Positions 8,116 to 16,554 are shown, counted from the first letter of the stretch. The stretch: 64,000 nucleotides of DNA from Halorubrum persicum (GCF_002727125.1 NZ_NHOA01000149.1:40260-104259), one strand, 5' to 3'. Notes: generated by a model from the letters alone, not told the origin. A program made the numbers and translations.

Positions 8116-9327
8116 CTAGAACTCGCCGTTGACGATGTCGGCGACGCGCTCGCGGTCGAACAGCTCCTCGTCGACGCCGTACACCTGCTCGGCCGCCCGC
8201 TCTGTGAGCACGAGGTTCGTGATCGGTCCCTGATACAGCGGCCCGCCGCGGTAGACGTCGCCGTTCTCGACGGCCGACAGCCTGCTGGCGACGGAGTGGT
8301 CCTCCATGAACGCGACGACGGTGTCGCGGAACTCTTCGGCCGTCTTCGCCTCGTTTCCGCGGAGCAACAGCACGTCCGGGTCGATGTCGAGCAGCAGCTC
8401 GTAATCCACCTGGCCGCGGTCCGCGTGGAAGTCCTTGACATCGGTCGTCGCGAACGCGTCCTTGACCCCGAGGTCGCGCCACTGCTTGAAGCTCGTCCCC
8501 TCGTCGATGAGGTACGGGGAGAACGCCTCCGGCTGATCGATCGGCTGGGGCCACATGATCGCCACCGACGGGCGCTCCGATTCGGGGGGAACGATCTCGT
8601 CGACCCCCGCCTGGAACTCCTGGTGGAGCGCCTCGAAGGCCTGGTAGCGCTCCTCCTCTTGGAAGACCTCCGCGAGCTTCTCGAAGGCCTCGTACAGCGT
8701 GAGGTAGTCGTAGTCGTGCCACTCGTAGCCGCGGGAGAAGATGCTGTTGGCGAAGAACGGTGCGCCGGCAGACTCGATCTGATCGATGTCGTCCGCCTCC
8801 CAGTTGCTCGTCCGCCCGAGCAGGAAGTTCGGGTCCATCGCGAAGAAGTCGACCGTCTCGGAGAGCGCGAGGAACTCCTCCACGTCGAGCTCGCTCTCCC
8901 ACAGCGATGTCATTCCCGCTTTGTCGACGCTCACGCCCGGAATGTCGTCGTAGAGCTGCGTGTGGTACCGCGAAGCGAGGTAGACGGCCTCCGGCGGCTG
9001 CTGGCCGAGCGCGATCCCCATATCCGCCCAGCTGCCGTTGTTGGCGGCCCAGCTCTCGGGGACGGCGTCGAAGGTGACCTCGCCGACCGACGCCATCGAG
9101 ACGGTGTACGATTCGTCGGCGGGGGCGTCGTCCGACTGCTCCTCGTCCGCCGCCGACTCTCCGTCGGACGAGCCGCCGTCGGACCCGTCGGCGGGGGCGT
9201 CCCCGCCGTCGCCGGCTCCGGCGTCGCCACCGACACAGCCCGCGAGCAGGCCGGCCGCGACCGCGCCGCCGGTCGCGAGATAGTTCCGCCGCGTCGACTT
9301 CGCTTCGGATGCCTGGTCAGTTCCCAT
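8116..9327 (-). CDS. Iron-siderophore ABC transporter substrate-binding lipoprotein (FepB/BtuF-type)
   Basis: A 403-residue Tat-exported lipoprotein. The N-terminus has a twin-arginine motif (STRRNYLATGG) followed by a short hydrophobic segment and the lipobox LLAGC. An acidic Gly/Ser/Asp linker of roughly 50 residues and a class III (TroA/BtuF) periplasmic-binding fold follow. It should present ferric siderophore or a similar chelate to a permease on the outer face of the membrane. No FecCD permease or ATPase gene adjoins it, so it is an orphan binding protein here. The promoter has a palindrome (9332-9347) resembling DtxR-family iron boxes between the TATA box and the ATG, predicting repression when iron is sufficient. 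Confidence 0.88.
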   Translation of the reverse strand: MGTDQASEAKSTRRNYLATGGAVAAGLLAGCVGGDAGAGDGGDAPADGSDGGSSDGESAADEEQSDDAPADESYTVSMASVGEVTFDAVPESWAANNGSWADMGIALGQQPPEAVYLASRYHTQLYDDIPGVSVDKAGMTSLWESELDVEEFLALSETVDFFAMDPNFLLGRTSNWEADDIDQIESAGAPFFANSIFSRGYEWHDYDYLTLYEAFEKLAEVFQEEERYQAFEALHQEFQAGVDEIVPPESERPSVAIMWPQPIDQPEAFSPYLIDEGTSFKQWRDLGVKDAFATTDVKDFHADRGQVDYELLLDIDPDVLLLRGNEAKTAEEFRDTVVAFMEDHSVASRLSAVENGDVYRGGPLYQGPITNLVLTERAAEQVYGVDEELFDRERVADIVNGEF

Positions 9328-9331
9328 ACGA

Positions 9332-9347
9332 TTTAGGCTGCCCTAAA
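9332..9347. promoter_or_regulatory. DtxR/Idr-like iron-box operator
   Basis: The palindrome TTTAGGCTGCCCTAAA has perfect six-base arms (TTTAGG/CCTAAA). It sits 5-20 bases before the ATG of the siderophore-binding protein gene and directly after its TATA-like box (GTAAAAAC on the minus strand, 9349-9356). This is the position expected for a repressor site. It resembles the DtxR consensus core TTAGG...CCTAA. A further half site (CGACCTAAAA, 9375-9384) lies upstream. Confidence 0.65.
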
Positions 9348-9395
9348 TGTTTTTACCGCTTTCGATCCTTTGGCCGACCTAAAACAGAGGCGGGT

Positions 9396-10145
9396 TCAGA
9401 AGGACGCTCCCAGCCGCTCCGCGACCCGCTCGGCGGAGTCGAGGAGGAGGGTCGGGTCGTCGGTGAACACTTCGAGGGCGACCGTGCCGTCGAAGTCGCC
9501 GAGCTCCGACTCCACGAGGTCGTAGTCGACCTCGCCGGCCCCCACGGGGAGGTGGGTGTCGCCGCGGCGGCGCACGTCGTGGCAGTGGAGGTGCGAGATG
9601 CGGTCGCCGTGGCTCCGGAGGAACCGCTTTATCGCCTTGTTGTCGCCCTCCATGTACGCGTGCCCCACGTCGAAGCAGATCGGGGTGTCCGTCTCCCGAG
9701 CGAGGTCGCCGAGGACGGACAGCTGGAGCCCCGCGTGCTGGTGGCCGACGTTCTCGACGACGACCTCGACGCCGGCGTCGCGGCCGGCGTCGGCGACGCG
9801 CCGGAGCTGATCGGCGGCGACTTCGCGGAAGTCGACGTCGTCGCGGTCGGCGGAGGTCGCGTGGAGGACGGCCTTCTCCGCGCCCAGCTCGCCGGCGGCC
9901 TCCAGCAGCCGACGCTGGTAGTCGACGATGGCGTCGTTGACTTCGGGGACGTAGGTGGCCAGCCGCTGGCTGTACGGGAGGTGGACGAGCAGGTCCCGAC
10001 CGGCGAGCGCGTCCGTCAGGCGTCCGCGGTCGATCTCGCCCGGAACGAGCGTCGGCTCGCCGACCCCGAGTTCGCAGAAGTCGAACCGCGTCGGTGACGC
10101 CGCGAGCCGATCGAGGTCGTCGCCGACGGTGAGGCCGATGTCCAT
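9396..10145 (-). CDS. Sugar phosphate isomerase/epimerase (xylose isomerase-like TIM barrel)
   Basis: A 249-residue protein of the AP endonuclease 2/xylose isomerase-like TIM-barrel superfamily. It shows the typical sequence of metal-site strands: FDFCELGVGEP, LLVHLPYSQRLATYVPEVND, VEVVVENVGH, PICFDVGHAYMEG and ISHLHCHDVRRRGDTHLPVG. Members isomerise or epimerise sugars or sugar phosphates, or process inositol derivatives. The precise substrate is not evident. A strong TATA box (CATTTATACAA on the minus strand, around 10170) is placed 25 bases before the ATG, which supports a leaderless start. It lies just upstream of, and on the same strand as, the siderophore-binding protein gene, but each has its own promoter. 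Confidence 0.82.
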   Translation of the reverse strand: MDIGLTVGDDLDRLAASPTRFDFCELGVGEPTLVPGEIDRGRLTDALAGRDLLVHLPYSQRLATYVPEVNDAIVDYQRRLLEAAGELGAEKAVLHATSADRDDVDFREVAADQLRRVADAGRDAGVEVVVENVGHQHAGLQLSVLGDLARETDTPICFDVGHAYMEGDNKAIKRFLRSHGDRISHLHCHDVRRRGDTHLPVGAGEVDYDLVESELGDFDGTVALEVFTDDPTLLLDSAERVAERLGASF

Positions 10146-10454
10146 GTCGACGGTGGGGTCGGCGGGTTTGTATAAATGATGCTGTCGACTCGGCGATGTT
10201 GTTGCGGTGTCGGCGACGCGCTGTGTCTCCGACCCACGCCCGCCGTTCGTCGCCCTTTGAACGGATGCCGGAACCGGATCCGGGACGCCGACCGGGACCG
10301 AAGCCGAGGTCTGCTCGGGACCGAACTCGGAGTCCGCTCGCGACCGGACCGGATGTGCGGTACCGTGTCGACCGCTCCTCCACGGAGTACGCGATAGATA
10401 TACTGCTGCTGATATTACAAATATATTTATATACTAATCGATCGTTATAGTATT
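10146..10454. other. Intergenic region, AT-rich on the right side
   Basis: About 310 bases between divergent genes. The left part is GC-rich and shows no ORF I would defend. The right 70 bases are strikingly AT-rich and contain the promoter of the tandem-HU gene (TTTATATAC, 10426-10434). The composition differs from the surrounding DNA and may mark an acquired segment. Confidence 0.6.
10426..10434 (+). promoter_or_regulatory. TATA box of the tandem-HU gene
   Basis: TTTATATAC is centred 25 bases before the ATG at 10455, inside an AT-rich tract. The spacing fits a leaderless transcript. Confidence 0.6.
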
Positions 10455-11234
10455 ATGAATGCGAACAACGCGGCCGAAACCACGATCTCGCGGCGGACCG
10501 TCCTCGTACGGGGAGCCGTTCTCTCGGCGTGTCTCGGGGCGGGCTTGGCGACGTCGACCGGCGGGGTAGCGGCGATGAACAAAGCGGAACTGATCGAGGC
10601 GATGGCGAGCGAAGCCGGCGTATCCGGGGCCGACGCCAAGGCGGCTCTCGACGGTATCGTCCGCGCCGCGACGACGGCACTGACGAACGGTGACAGCGTC
10701 GCCGTGGCCGGCTTCGGCGCCTTCAGCGTCCCGAAGCGCGTCGGTAAGCGGGCGGGTGCCGGACGCGCCGGTGAGTCGTCGAACGGCTTCGACGGGAAGG
10801 GGAACGACGTCGTCGAGCGGTCGCCGGTCGACTTCGACGCCTGCCCGGAGTTCGCCGCGGCGCTCGACCTCACCCCCGGCAACGGTGACGGGCGCCGCGC
10901 CGAGGCGGGCTCCCGGTGCCGCAAGGCGGACGTCCTGATCGACGCGGAGCGGATCGCCCGCGAAACGCGAATGGGACGACACGCCGGACTGTCGAAGGCC
11001 GACGCGAAGAAGGCGCTCGACGGGTTCACCAGCGCGGCGACGAAGGCGCTGAAGAAGGGCGATCGCCTCTCGATCGCCGACTTCGGCTCGTTCAGCGTCT
11101 CGAGCGTCTCGAGTATCTCGAAGCGCTCCGCGCGGACGGGGCGCAACCCGCAGACCGGGAAGGAGATCCAGATCGCCGCCAAGCGCGTCGTGAAGTTCAA
11201 GGCGGGGGCCGAGCTGTCCAAGGCGGTCAACTAA
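10455..11234 (+). CDS. Tat-signal protein with two HU-type DNA-binding domains
   Basis: A 259-residue protein with an unusual plan. Residues 1-40 look like a Tat signal: SRRTVLVRG at 12-20, a hydrophobic stretch, then GGVAA. Met41 begins a normal HU sequence (MNKAELIEAMASEAGVS), so the signal has been placed before the usual HU start. HU domain 1 (41 to about 150) keeps the helical dimer part and GFGAFSV, but its DNA-binding arm is replaced by an acidic insert. HU domain 2 (about 160-259) is canonical, with DFGSFSV, the arm motif RTGRNPQTGKEIQI (Arg230-Asn231-Pro232) and the closing FKAGAELSKAVN. HU bends and compacts DNA as a dimer, so two domains in one chain could fold as a pseudo-dimer. 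An LSAC sequence (residues 23-26) could act as a lipobox, but the hydrophobic stretch before it is short. HU is a bacterial family and rare in archaea; transfer is likely. If exported, it would bind extracellular DNA. Confidence 0.85.
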   Translation: MNANNAAETTISRRTVLVRGAVLSACLGAGLATSTGGVAAMNKAELIEAMASEAGVSGADAKAALDGIVRAATTALTNGDSVAVAGFGAFSVPKRVGKRAGAGRAGESSNGFDGKGNDVVERSPVDFDACPEFAAALDLTPGNGDGRRAEAGSRCRKADVLIDAERIARETRMGRHAGLSKADAKKALDGFTSAATKALKKGDRLSIADFGSFSVSSVSSISKRSARTGRNPQTGKEIQIAAKRVVKFKAGAELSKAVN

Positions 11235-11244
11235 CTGCGCTCGG

Positions 11245-11274
11245 TCGGGCTTGTTCGGGCTTGTTCGGGCTCGT
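11245..11274. repeat. Short tandem repeat, 10-base unit x3
   Basis: Unit TCGGGCTTGT occurs three times head to tail just after the tandem-HU gene; the third copy has one mismatch. It is non-coding. Confidence 0.7.
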
Positions 11275-11328
11275 TCGAGGACGACGAGCGCGGACCGACC
11301 GGCGGGCCGGCGTTTCGACGGCCCGGAC

Positions 11329-12402
11329 TCAGTCGTCCGCGAGCGGATTGTCGACGTCGATCTCGCCGGCGTCGATCTCGGCCTCGACCTCGCGGGCCGC
11401 GGTGACCATGTTCTCCATCTTCCCGTACGCGATGTCGCGGGGCAGCAGCTTCAGCCCGCAGTCGGGCGAGATCGTGAGCTTCTCCGGCGGGACGACGCGG
11501 AGCCCCTGCCGGATGTTCTCTTTGATCTCCGCGACCGGCTCGACCTCGGCGGTGTGGGCGTCGACGACGCCGAGCGCGAGGTCGGGCTCGAACTCGGGGT
11601 CGGTGAACGTCGGGATCTGCTCGAAGTCCCCGTTACACAGCTCCACGTCGAACTCGTCGATCGGGTAGTCGTTGATCTCGGGGTAGATCCGCGAGTAGTC
11701 GCCGTAGCAGACGTGGAGGCCGATCCGGACCTCCTCGTCGATGCCCGAGACGATGCGCTCGAGGGCCTCGCCGACGATGGCGTGGTCCTCCGGCGTCGTC
11801 GCCAGCGCGGGCTCGTCGATCTGGATGTAGCGCGCGCCGGCCTCGACGAGCTTCTCGACCTCCTCGTTGACCAGGTCCGCGAGGTCGTAGACGAGCTCCT
11901 CGGTGGAGGGGTACGCCTCGTTGAACGCCCAGAACCCGAGCGTGTACGGCCCCGTGATCGGGACCTTGACGGGACGCTCGGACACGTCGGACGTGAACGC
12001 GAACTCGTCGACGAGCCACGGCTCGTCGTACTCGACCTCCTCGACGACGGAGGGTTTGTCGAAGTAGTTGTGCCCCCACACCTTCACGGGGCCGTTGAAC
12101 TCGTAGCCGTCGATGCGGTCGGCGAAGAACTCCACCATCTCGTTGCGGCGCATCTCGCCGTCGACGACGGTGTCGAGCCCGGCGCGCTCGTGCTCGTGCG
12201 TGATCAGCCGACAGGCGTCGTCGTGGGCCTCCTCGAGGTCCGATGCGTCGAACTTCGAGTCGGGGTCGTCGACGAGCTCGTCGGCCCGGTTGAGCCACTT
12301 CGGCTTCGGGTACGACCCGACGACGGTCGTCAGCAGGAACGCGTCGTTCGCGTGGTCGTGCGGGCGGAACTGTTCGCGGTTGGCTTCTGGGGTTCGGACC
12401 AT
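11329..12402 (-). CDS. metE: Methionine synthase, cobalamin-independent type, catalytic (MetE C-domain) protein
   Basis: A 357-residue protein equal to the C-terminal catalytic half of MetE. It transfers a methyl group to homocysteine to form methionine in the cytoplasm. All zinc ligands of the family can be placed: His and Cys in GLHVCYGDYSRIYP, Glu in DVELCNGDFEQI and the last Cys in ISPDCGLKLLPRD. The N-terminal TTVVGSYPKPKWL is the usual start of the domain. Its ATG overlaps the stop of the preceding gene by one base (TAATG), so the two are translationally linked. That partner is a zinc-less homologue, giving a split MetE. In archaea the methyl donor may be a folate or pterin, or a corrinoid protein, which cannot be decided here. 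Confidence 0.9.
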   Translation of the reverse strand: MVRTPEANREQFRPHDHANDAFLLTTVVGSYPKPKWLNRADELVDDPDSKFDASDLEEAHDDACRLITHEHERAGLDTVVDGEMRRNEMVEFFADRIDGYEFNGPVKVWGHNYFDKPSVVEEVEYDEPWLVDEFAFTSDVSERPVKVPITGPYTLGFWAFNEAYPSTEELVYDLADLVNEEVEKLVEAGARYIQIDEPALATTPEDHAIVGEALERIVSGIDEEVRIGLHVCYGDYSRIYPEINDYPIDEFDVELCNGDFEQIPTFTDPEFEPDLALGVVDAHTAEVEPVAEIKENIRQGLRVVPPEKLTISPDCGLKLLPRDIAYGKMENMVTAAREVEAEIDAGEIDVDNPLADD

Positions 12403-13403
12403 TAGTCGAGCACCTCCGCGGCGGCGGCGAGCGTGTTCAGCTTCGCGCGGTACTTGTTGGTCGGCAGGTAGAACAGCTCGGTGTTCGGCGTCAGGTAGGT
12501 CCGGTCGAACCCTTCGGCGGGGATCTGCGACTCGAACCACTCGACGCGCTCTGCGACCGTCTCCGGCTCCTCGACGAGCGTGTTCTGCCCGTCGACGAGC
12601 CCGAGCGCGAGCGAGTCGGTGGCGCCGAACTCCTGGACGTTGTAGACGGTGTCGTCGCGGTCGCCGGCGACCAGGTCGAGCCCGAGCGCGTCCGCGCCCG
12701 CCTCGTCGACGAGGTGGGCGTACAGCTTCTCGCCGAGCGCGCCGTACGAGGTCTGGACGACCACGTCGGCGTCGGTCGCGGCGGCGACCGTCGCGATCGC
12801 GTCGGTCGCGGCGGACTCCTCACCCTCCGCGGGCGGGTTCGTGACGAGCGACGGTTCGAGCAGGAACAGGGTCTCGTGGGCGGGGAACGCGTCGACCTCG
12901 CCCGCGAGGAACTCGGCGATCGCCGCCTGGAACTCGGCCTCGTCGCGGTAGTGCTCGTCGGTCGCGAGCTCCGCGAGCGAGTACGGGCCGGGGAGCGTCG
13001 CGGCGAGGGGGGCCTCGCCGTCGATCAGGTCGGTCGCCCGCTCCAGTTCGCGCGCCACGTCGCCGGAGAAGTCGAGGTCGTCGACGACCCGCGGGTCGCG
13101 GTAGAAGTTGTTGTTGTCGTAGTACCGCACGATCCCGCCGGTCTCGACGCTGTCGTGGACCGTGAGGGGGTGTGCGATCATGTCGTCCCAGCGCCCCTGT
13201 CCCTCGACGACGCGGTCGAGGCCGGCGTCGAGCTGGTCGTCGACGTACTCGGCGCGCACGTCAGCGTACTCCTCGACGATCGCCTCGCTCTCGTCGCCGC
13301 TCAGGAGGTCACCCTTCTGGTGCCCCTTGAGGTCGGAGAGCGTCTCCTTCGCCCAGTCCGGGAGCGGATACAACCCCGGCGTCGCCGCGACTCGTTCAGT
13401 CAT
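12402..13403 (-). CDS. MetE N-domain-like protein (zinc ligands absent)
   Basis: A 333-residue barrel protein homologous to the MetE halves. The positions that hold the zinc ligands in catalytic MetE are changed: the HVCYG motif reads QTSYG, and the C-terminal Cys region reads LTPNTELFYLP. It therefore resembles the N-terminal, non-catalytic domain of full-length MetE, which helps bind the polyglutamylated folate. It precedes the catalytic half with a TAATG overlap. I start at the ATG (13403) rather than an in-frame GTG at 13406. A TATA box (AATATTATACG on the minus strand, around 13424-13434) lies at the leaderless distance and should drive both genes. Annotation pipelines usually also call it a methyltransferase; I expect it to be inactive alone. 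Confidence 0.85.
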   Translation of the reverse strand: MTERVAATPGLYPLPDWAKETLSDLKGHQKGDLLSGDESEAIVEEYADVRAEYVDDQLDAGLDRVVEGQGRWDDMIAHPLTVHDSVETGGIVRYYDNNNFYRDPRVVDDLDFSGDVARELERATDLIDGEAPLAATLPGPYSLAELATDEHYRDEAEFQAAIAEFLAGEVDAFPAHETLFLLEPSLVTNPPAEGEESAATDAIATVAAATDADVVVQTSYGALGEKLYAHLVDEAGADALGLDLVAGDRDDTVYNVQEFGATDSLALGLVDGQNTLVEEPETVAERVEWFESQIPAEGFDRTYLTPNTELFYLPTNKYRAKLNTLAAAAEVLD

Positions 13404-13501
13404 CACCGTTGGTTCGGTATGCCGTCGTATAATATTTGCTAATACATTTTATGTCCTACAGTAATTGGATCGGCCGGAACTGCCGGGGGACGGGGCCCGT
13501 C

Positions 13502-14095
13502 CTACTCCCGCCGCAGCGCCAACACGGTGAGCGTCTCGAACGGGAACGACTCTTCGACGGCCGGCTCGGCCGCGAAGCCGGCGTCCGCCACCAGCTCGAG
13601 CACCTCGTCGTACCCCGTCAGCGACGAGACTAACAGCAACACCACGCCGTCGGGCGCGAGCACGCGCCCCACGTCGTCGAGGAACGGTTCGATGAGCTCG
13701 CGGCCCGACTCGCCCCCGGAGAGCGCGTGCTCCATCCAGTCGTCCCACTCGTTGTCCGGGTCGGTGGGGAGGTACGGCGGGTTGAAACACACCGTGTCGA
13801 ACGCGTTCGCCCGGAACGGCGAGAGGAGGTTGGCGACGACCCCCTCGACGCCGCGCTCGCTGGCCTGCCGCGCCGCGTGGGGGTTGAGGTCGCTGCCGAC
13901 CACGTCGAGTCCGCGCTCGTCGGCGATCTGCTGGGCGACCCACCCCGACCCCGTGCCGACCTCTAACACCCGCCCGTGCGCCCGGTCGATCGCCGCCTCC
14001 GCGAGCAGTCCGGAGTCCTCGGCCGGCTGGTAGACGACGGCGTCGTCGACCCCGCGCCGCTCCGCGAGGCCGGAGTCGCGGTCGTCTCCGGTCAT
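13502..14095 (-). CDS. HemK2/Mtq2-type protein-glutamine N-methyltransferase
   Basis: A 197-residue class I SAM-dependent methyltransferase. The SAM-binding motif VLEVGTGSGWVAQQIAD and the catalytic NPPYLP (near residue 103), diagnostic for amide N-methyltransferases, are intact. The short archaeal/eukaryotic Mtq2 form methylates the Gln of the GGQ motif of release factor aRF1, probably with Trm112. The ATG overlaps the stop of the mscS gene (ATGA), placing it last in the rsmA-mscS-mscS-methyltransferase operon. This is consistent with a translation-related unit headed by rsmA. Confidence 0.88.
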   Translation of the reverse strand: MTGDDRDSGLAERRGVDDAVVYQPAEDSGLLAEAAIDRAHGRVLEVGTGSGWVAQQIADERGLDVVGSDLNPHAARQASERGVEGVVANLLSPFRANAFDTVCFNPPYLPTDPDNEWDDWMEHALSGGESGRELIEPFLDDVGRVLAPDGVVLLLVSSLTGYDEVLELVADAGFAAEPAVEESFPFETLTVLALRRE

Positions 14096-15357
14096 CGGTC
14101 CGTCGCCCCCGTTTCCCCGCTCCCGCTGCCATCGTCGCCGTCACCGTCGCTTCCGTCGGCCTCCGACGCTCCGTCGCCTTCGGCGTCCGCTCCCCCGCTC
14201 TCGCCGCCCGAGCGCGACCCGCCCCGCGTCGCCGCGCGCCCCTCGACCGAGGCGTCCAACTGCGGGCCGGAGGCCCCCTCGGCCCGCGCCGAGAGCGTCT
14301 GCTGCGGGAAGGGGATCACGATCCCCTCGTCCTCGAGCGTCGCCTTGATCGCGTTCATCGCGGCCGTCTGGGTGCGCCAGCGCTTGCGCATGCTCGGGTT
14401 GCGGATCCAGTAGCGGAGCCCGAGCACGACCGCCGAGTCGGCGAACCGCTTCGTCACGGCGTTCGGCTCGGGCATCTCGGCCACGCCCTCGACCCCGGTG
14501 ACGGTCTCCTCGATCACCGCCGCCGCGCGCTCGATGTCGGTGTCGTAGTCGACGCCGACCTCGACCTCGATCCGCAGGCGGTTCCGTCGCGACCGGTCGA
14601 TTATCGAGCCCGACCGAACCGTGTCGTTCGGGAGCGTGACCACTTCGCCGTCGAACGACCGGAGGCGGGTGCTCATGATCGATATCTCCGTGACGGTCCC
14701 CTCGTGATCGCCGACTTCCACCCAGTCGCCGACCTCGAACGGCCGCGAGAACATCAGCACGAAGCCGGCGAGGATGGCTCCGAGCGTCTGGCGGGCCGCC
14801 ATCCCGACCACGATCCCGAGGAACCCGGCCCCGACGAGGAGGCCACCGACGTTGTCGGTGAACAGCCCCACCACGACCAGCAGCGCGAAGGTGTACACCG
14901 AGAGCTGCGTGAGCCGCCGGATCACCTCCTCTTGGTGGTCGGACAGCGCCGTACTCTCGGCGGAGATCTCGCGGATGACGCCCCCGAGGAAGTCGGTGAC
15001 CGCGTAGGCGCTCGCCAAGAGCACCACCGCGAGCACGACGTTCGACAGCTGGTCCGCGATCGCCGCCGATTCGTACGCGTTGAGGAGCGCGCCGCTCCGG
15101 TCCCACACCGCGAGCAGCGAGAGCGCCCCGACCGCGGTGGCCCCGGCGACCGCGACCGACAGCAGGAGCCGGCGCTTCGAGGAGAGCTCCCCGTTCCGCC
15201 GTTTCAGCCACCCGGTGAGCAGCCGGACGCCGACCACGGCGGCGACGATCAGCGCGGAGACCACGGCGCGTTGGACGTTCCCCGTCAGGACGCCGTAGAA
15301 GTCGCTGAGGGGGCCGGGAAGGGCGGTCGCGTTCTGCGCGAGGAGAGCGGCGATCAC
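14092..15357 (-). CDS. MscS-family mechanosensitive channel (copy 2)
   Basis: A 421-residue membrane protein. Transmembrane segments lie at the N-terminus and around residues 30-55, 70-90 and 110-135. The pore helix and cytoplasmic beta domain follow: GFLGIVVGMAARQTLGAILAG, FEVGDWVEVGDHEGTV and VVTLPNDTV are MscS signatures. A long low-complexity acidic/Ser tail closes the protein. Such channels release solutes on hypo-osmotic shock, important for a halophile facing dilution. It starts within the stop codon of the first mscS copy and its stop overlaps the methyltransferase start, so all are co-translated. The two channels may form distinct or mixed heptamers. Confidence 0.9.
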   Translation of the reverse strand: MIAALLAQNATALPGPLSDFYGVLTGNVQRAVVSALIVAAVVGVRLLTGWLKRRNGELSSKRRLLLSVAVAGATAVGALSLLAVWDRSGALLNAYESAAIADQLSNVVLAVVLLASAYAVTDFLGGVIREISAESTALSDHQEEVIRRLTQLSVYTFALLVVVGLFTDNVGGLLVGAGFLGIVVGMAARQTLGAILAGFVLMFSRPFEVGDWVEVGDHEGTVTEISIMSTRLRSFDGEVVTLPNDTVRSGSIIDRSRRNRLRIEVEVGVDYDTDIERAAAVIEETVTGVEGVAEMPEPNAVTKRFADSAVVLGLRYWIRNPSMRKRWRTQTAAMNAIKATLEDEGIVIPFPQQTLSARAEGASGPQLDASVEGRAATRGGSRSGGESGGADAEGDGASEADGSDGDGDDGSGSGETGATDR

Positions 15358-16550
15358 GGCTCCCCTCCGTCTGCGACCGAGCTGCGATCAGCCGCCTCCC
15401 CGCCGCTCGCCGCCTCCCTGTCGCCCCCCAACTCCCCGTTGCCCGGTGACACCGCGGTACCCGGTCGGGTCGACAGTTCGCGCTGCGGGAAGGGGATCCG
15501 GATCGCCTCGCGCTCGAACGCCGCCTTGACGGCCTCGATCACGGCGTTTTGCGCGTTCCACTTGCGCTGGATCGTCGGCGGCTGGATCCAGTAGCGGAGC
15601 CGGAGCACGACCGCCGAGTCGGCGAACCCGCTCCGGATCACGTCCGGAGCGGGGGTGTCGTTCACCGCGTCGCACTCCTCCATGGCCTCGGTCGCGACGC
15701 GGGCGGCGGTCGCGACGTCGGCGTCGTAGTCGATCCCCACGTCGGTCGTCAGCCGGAGCGAGTCCGTTCGCGTGAAATTGACCACCTCGCTGCCGGTCAC
15801 CTCGTCGTTGGGTATCAGGACGTGCTCCTCGTTGAAGGTCCGGATCTGGGTGTTGTAGAGGGTGACCTCGGTGACGATCCCCTCCCGGTCCGCGACGGCG
15901 ATCCAGTCGCCGACCTCGAACGGGCGCGCGAACAGGATGACGAACCCCGAGAGCGCCCCGGAGAGCGTCTTCCGTGCGGCGAACCCGATGACCACGCCGA
16001 GCGCCCCCGCGCCGAGGAACAGGCTCTGGACGGGGATCCCCCACAGCGTGACGACGAAGGCGATCGCGGGGACGAACAGGACCAGTTGGACGACGTGGTG
16101 GGCGATCTCCTGTTGGTGTTTCGAGACGACTTCGTGGGCGGTTCCGTACGCGATCGCCCGCCTCGTCAGCAGCGTGGCGGTGTACGCGCCGGCGAAGACG
16201 ATCACCGTCACCAACACGCGGATCAGGTCGGCGGGGCCGATGGCGATGAACTCGAAGGCGGCCTGGACCTCGGCGGTCAGCTCCCAGACCCCGATGAGGA
16301 AGCCGGTGAACGCGAACGTCGCGGCGGTGACGATAGCCCACTGGGCGGTCCGAACCACGTCGCCGGTGACCCGCTCTTTCGCCCAGCGCCCGCCGACGAC
16401 CAGCGCGGCGGAGAGGAGCAGCAGCGCAGCGATCGCGGCGATCGTCGCCACGTACTGCTCGGTCGTACTCCGGAACCGCTGTTGGATCCGGAGCGCCCAC
16501 CGCCAGTACCACGGGATCTGGACGGCGAGCGGCCCCATCGACCAGCTCAT
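15354..16550 (-). CDS. MscS-family mechanosensitive channel (copy 1)
   Basis: A 398-residue membrane protein with four or so N-terminal transmembrane segments, then the MscS pore and beta domain: GALGVVIGFAARKTLSGALSG, FARPFEVGDWIAVADREGIVTEV and HVLIPNDEVTGSEV. It is a paralogue of the next gene in the operon; the two share the C-terminal block RLRYWIQPPT or RYWIRNPS and a basic/aromatic RKWNAQ-type segment. It begins four bases after the rsmA stop. It is predicted to act as a tension-gated pore in the cytoplasmic membrane. Confidence 0.9.
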   Translation of the reverse strand: MSWSMGPLAVQIPWYWRWALRIQQRFRSTTEQYVATIAAIAALLLLSAALVVGGRWAKERVTGDVVRTAQWAIVTAATFAFTGFLIGVWELTAEVQAAFEFIAIGPADLIRVLVTVIVFAGAYTATLLTRRAIAYGTAHEVVSKHQQEIAHHVVQLVLFVPAIAFVVTLWGIPVQSLFLGAGALGVVIGFAARKTLSGALSGFVILFARPFEVGDWIAVADREGIVTEVTLYNTQIRTFNEEHVLIPNDEVTGSEVVNFTRTDSLRLTTDVGIDYDADVATAARVATEAMEECDAVNDTPAPDVIRSGFADSAVVLRLRYWIQPPTIQRKWNAQNAVIEAVKAAFEREAIRIPFPQRELSTRPGTAVSPGNGELGGDREAASGGEAADRSSVADGGEP

Positions 16551-16554
16551 CGAC

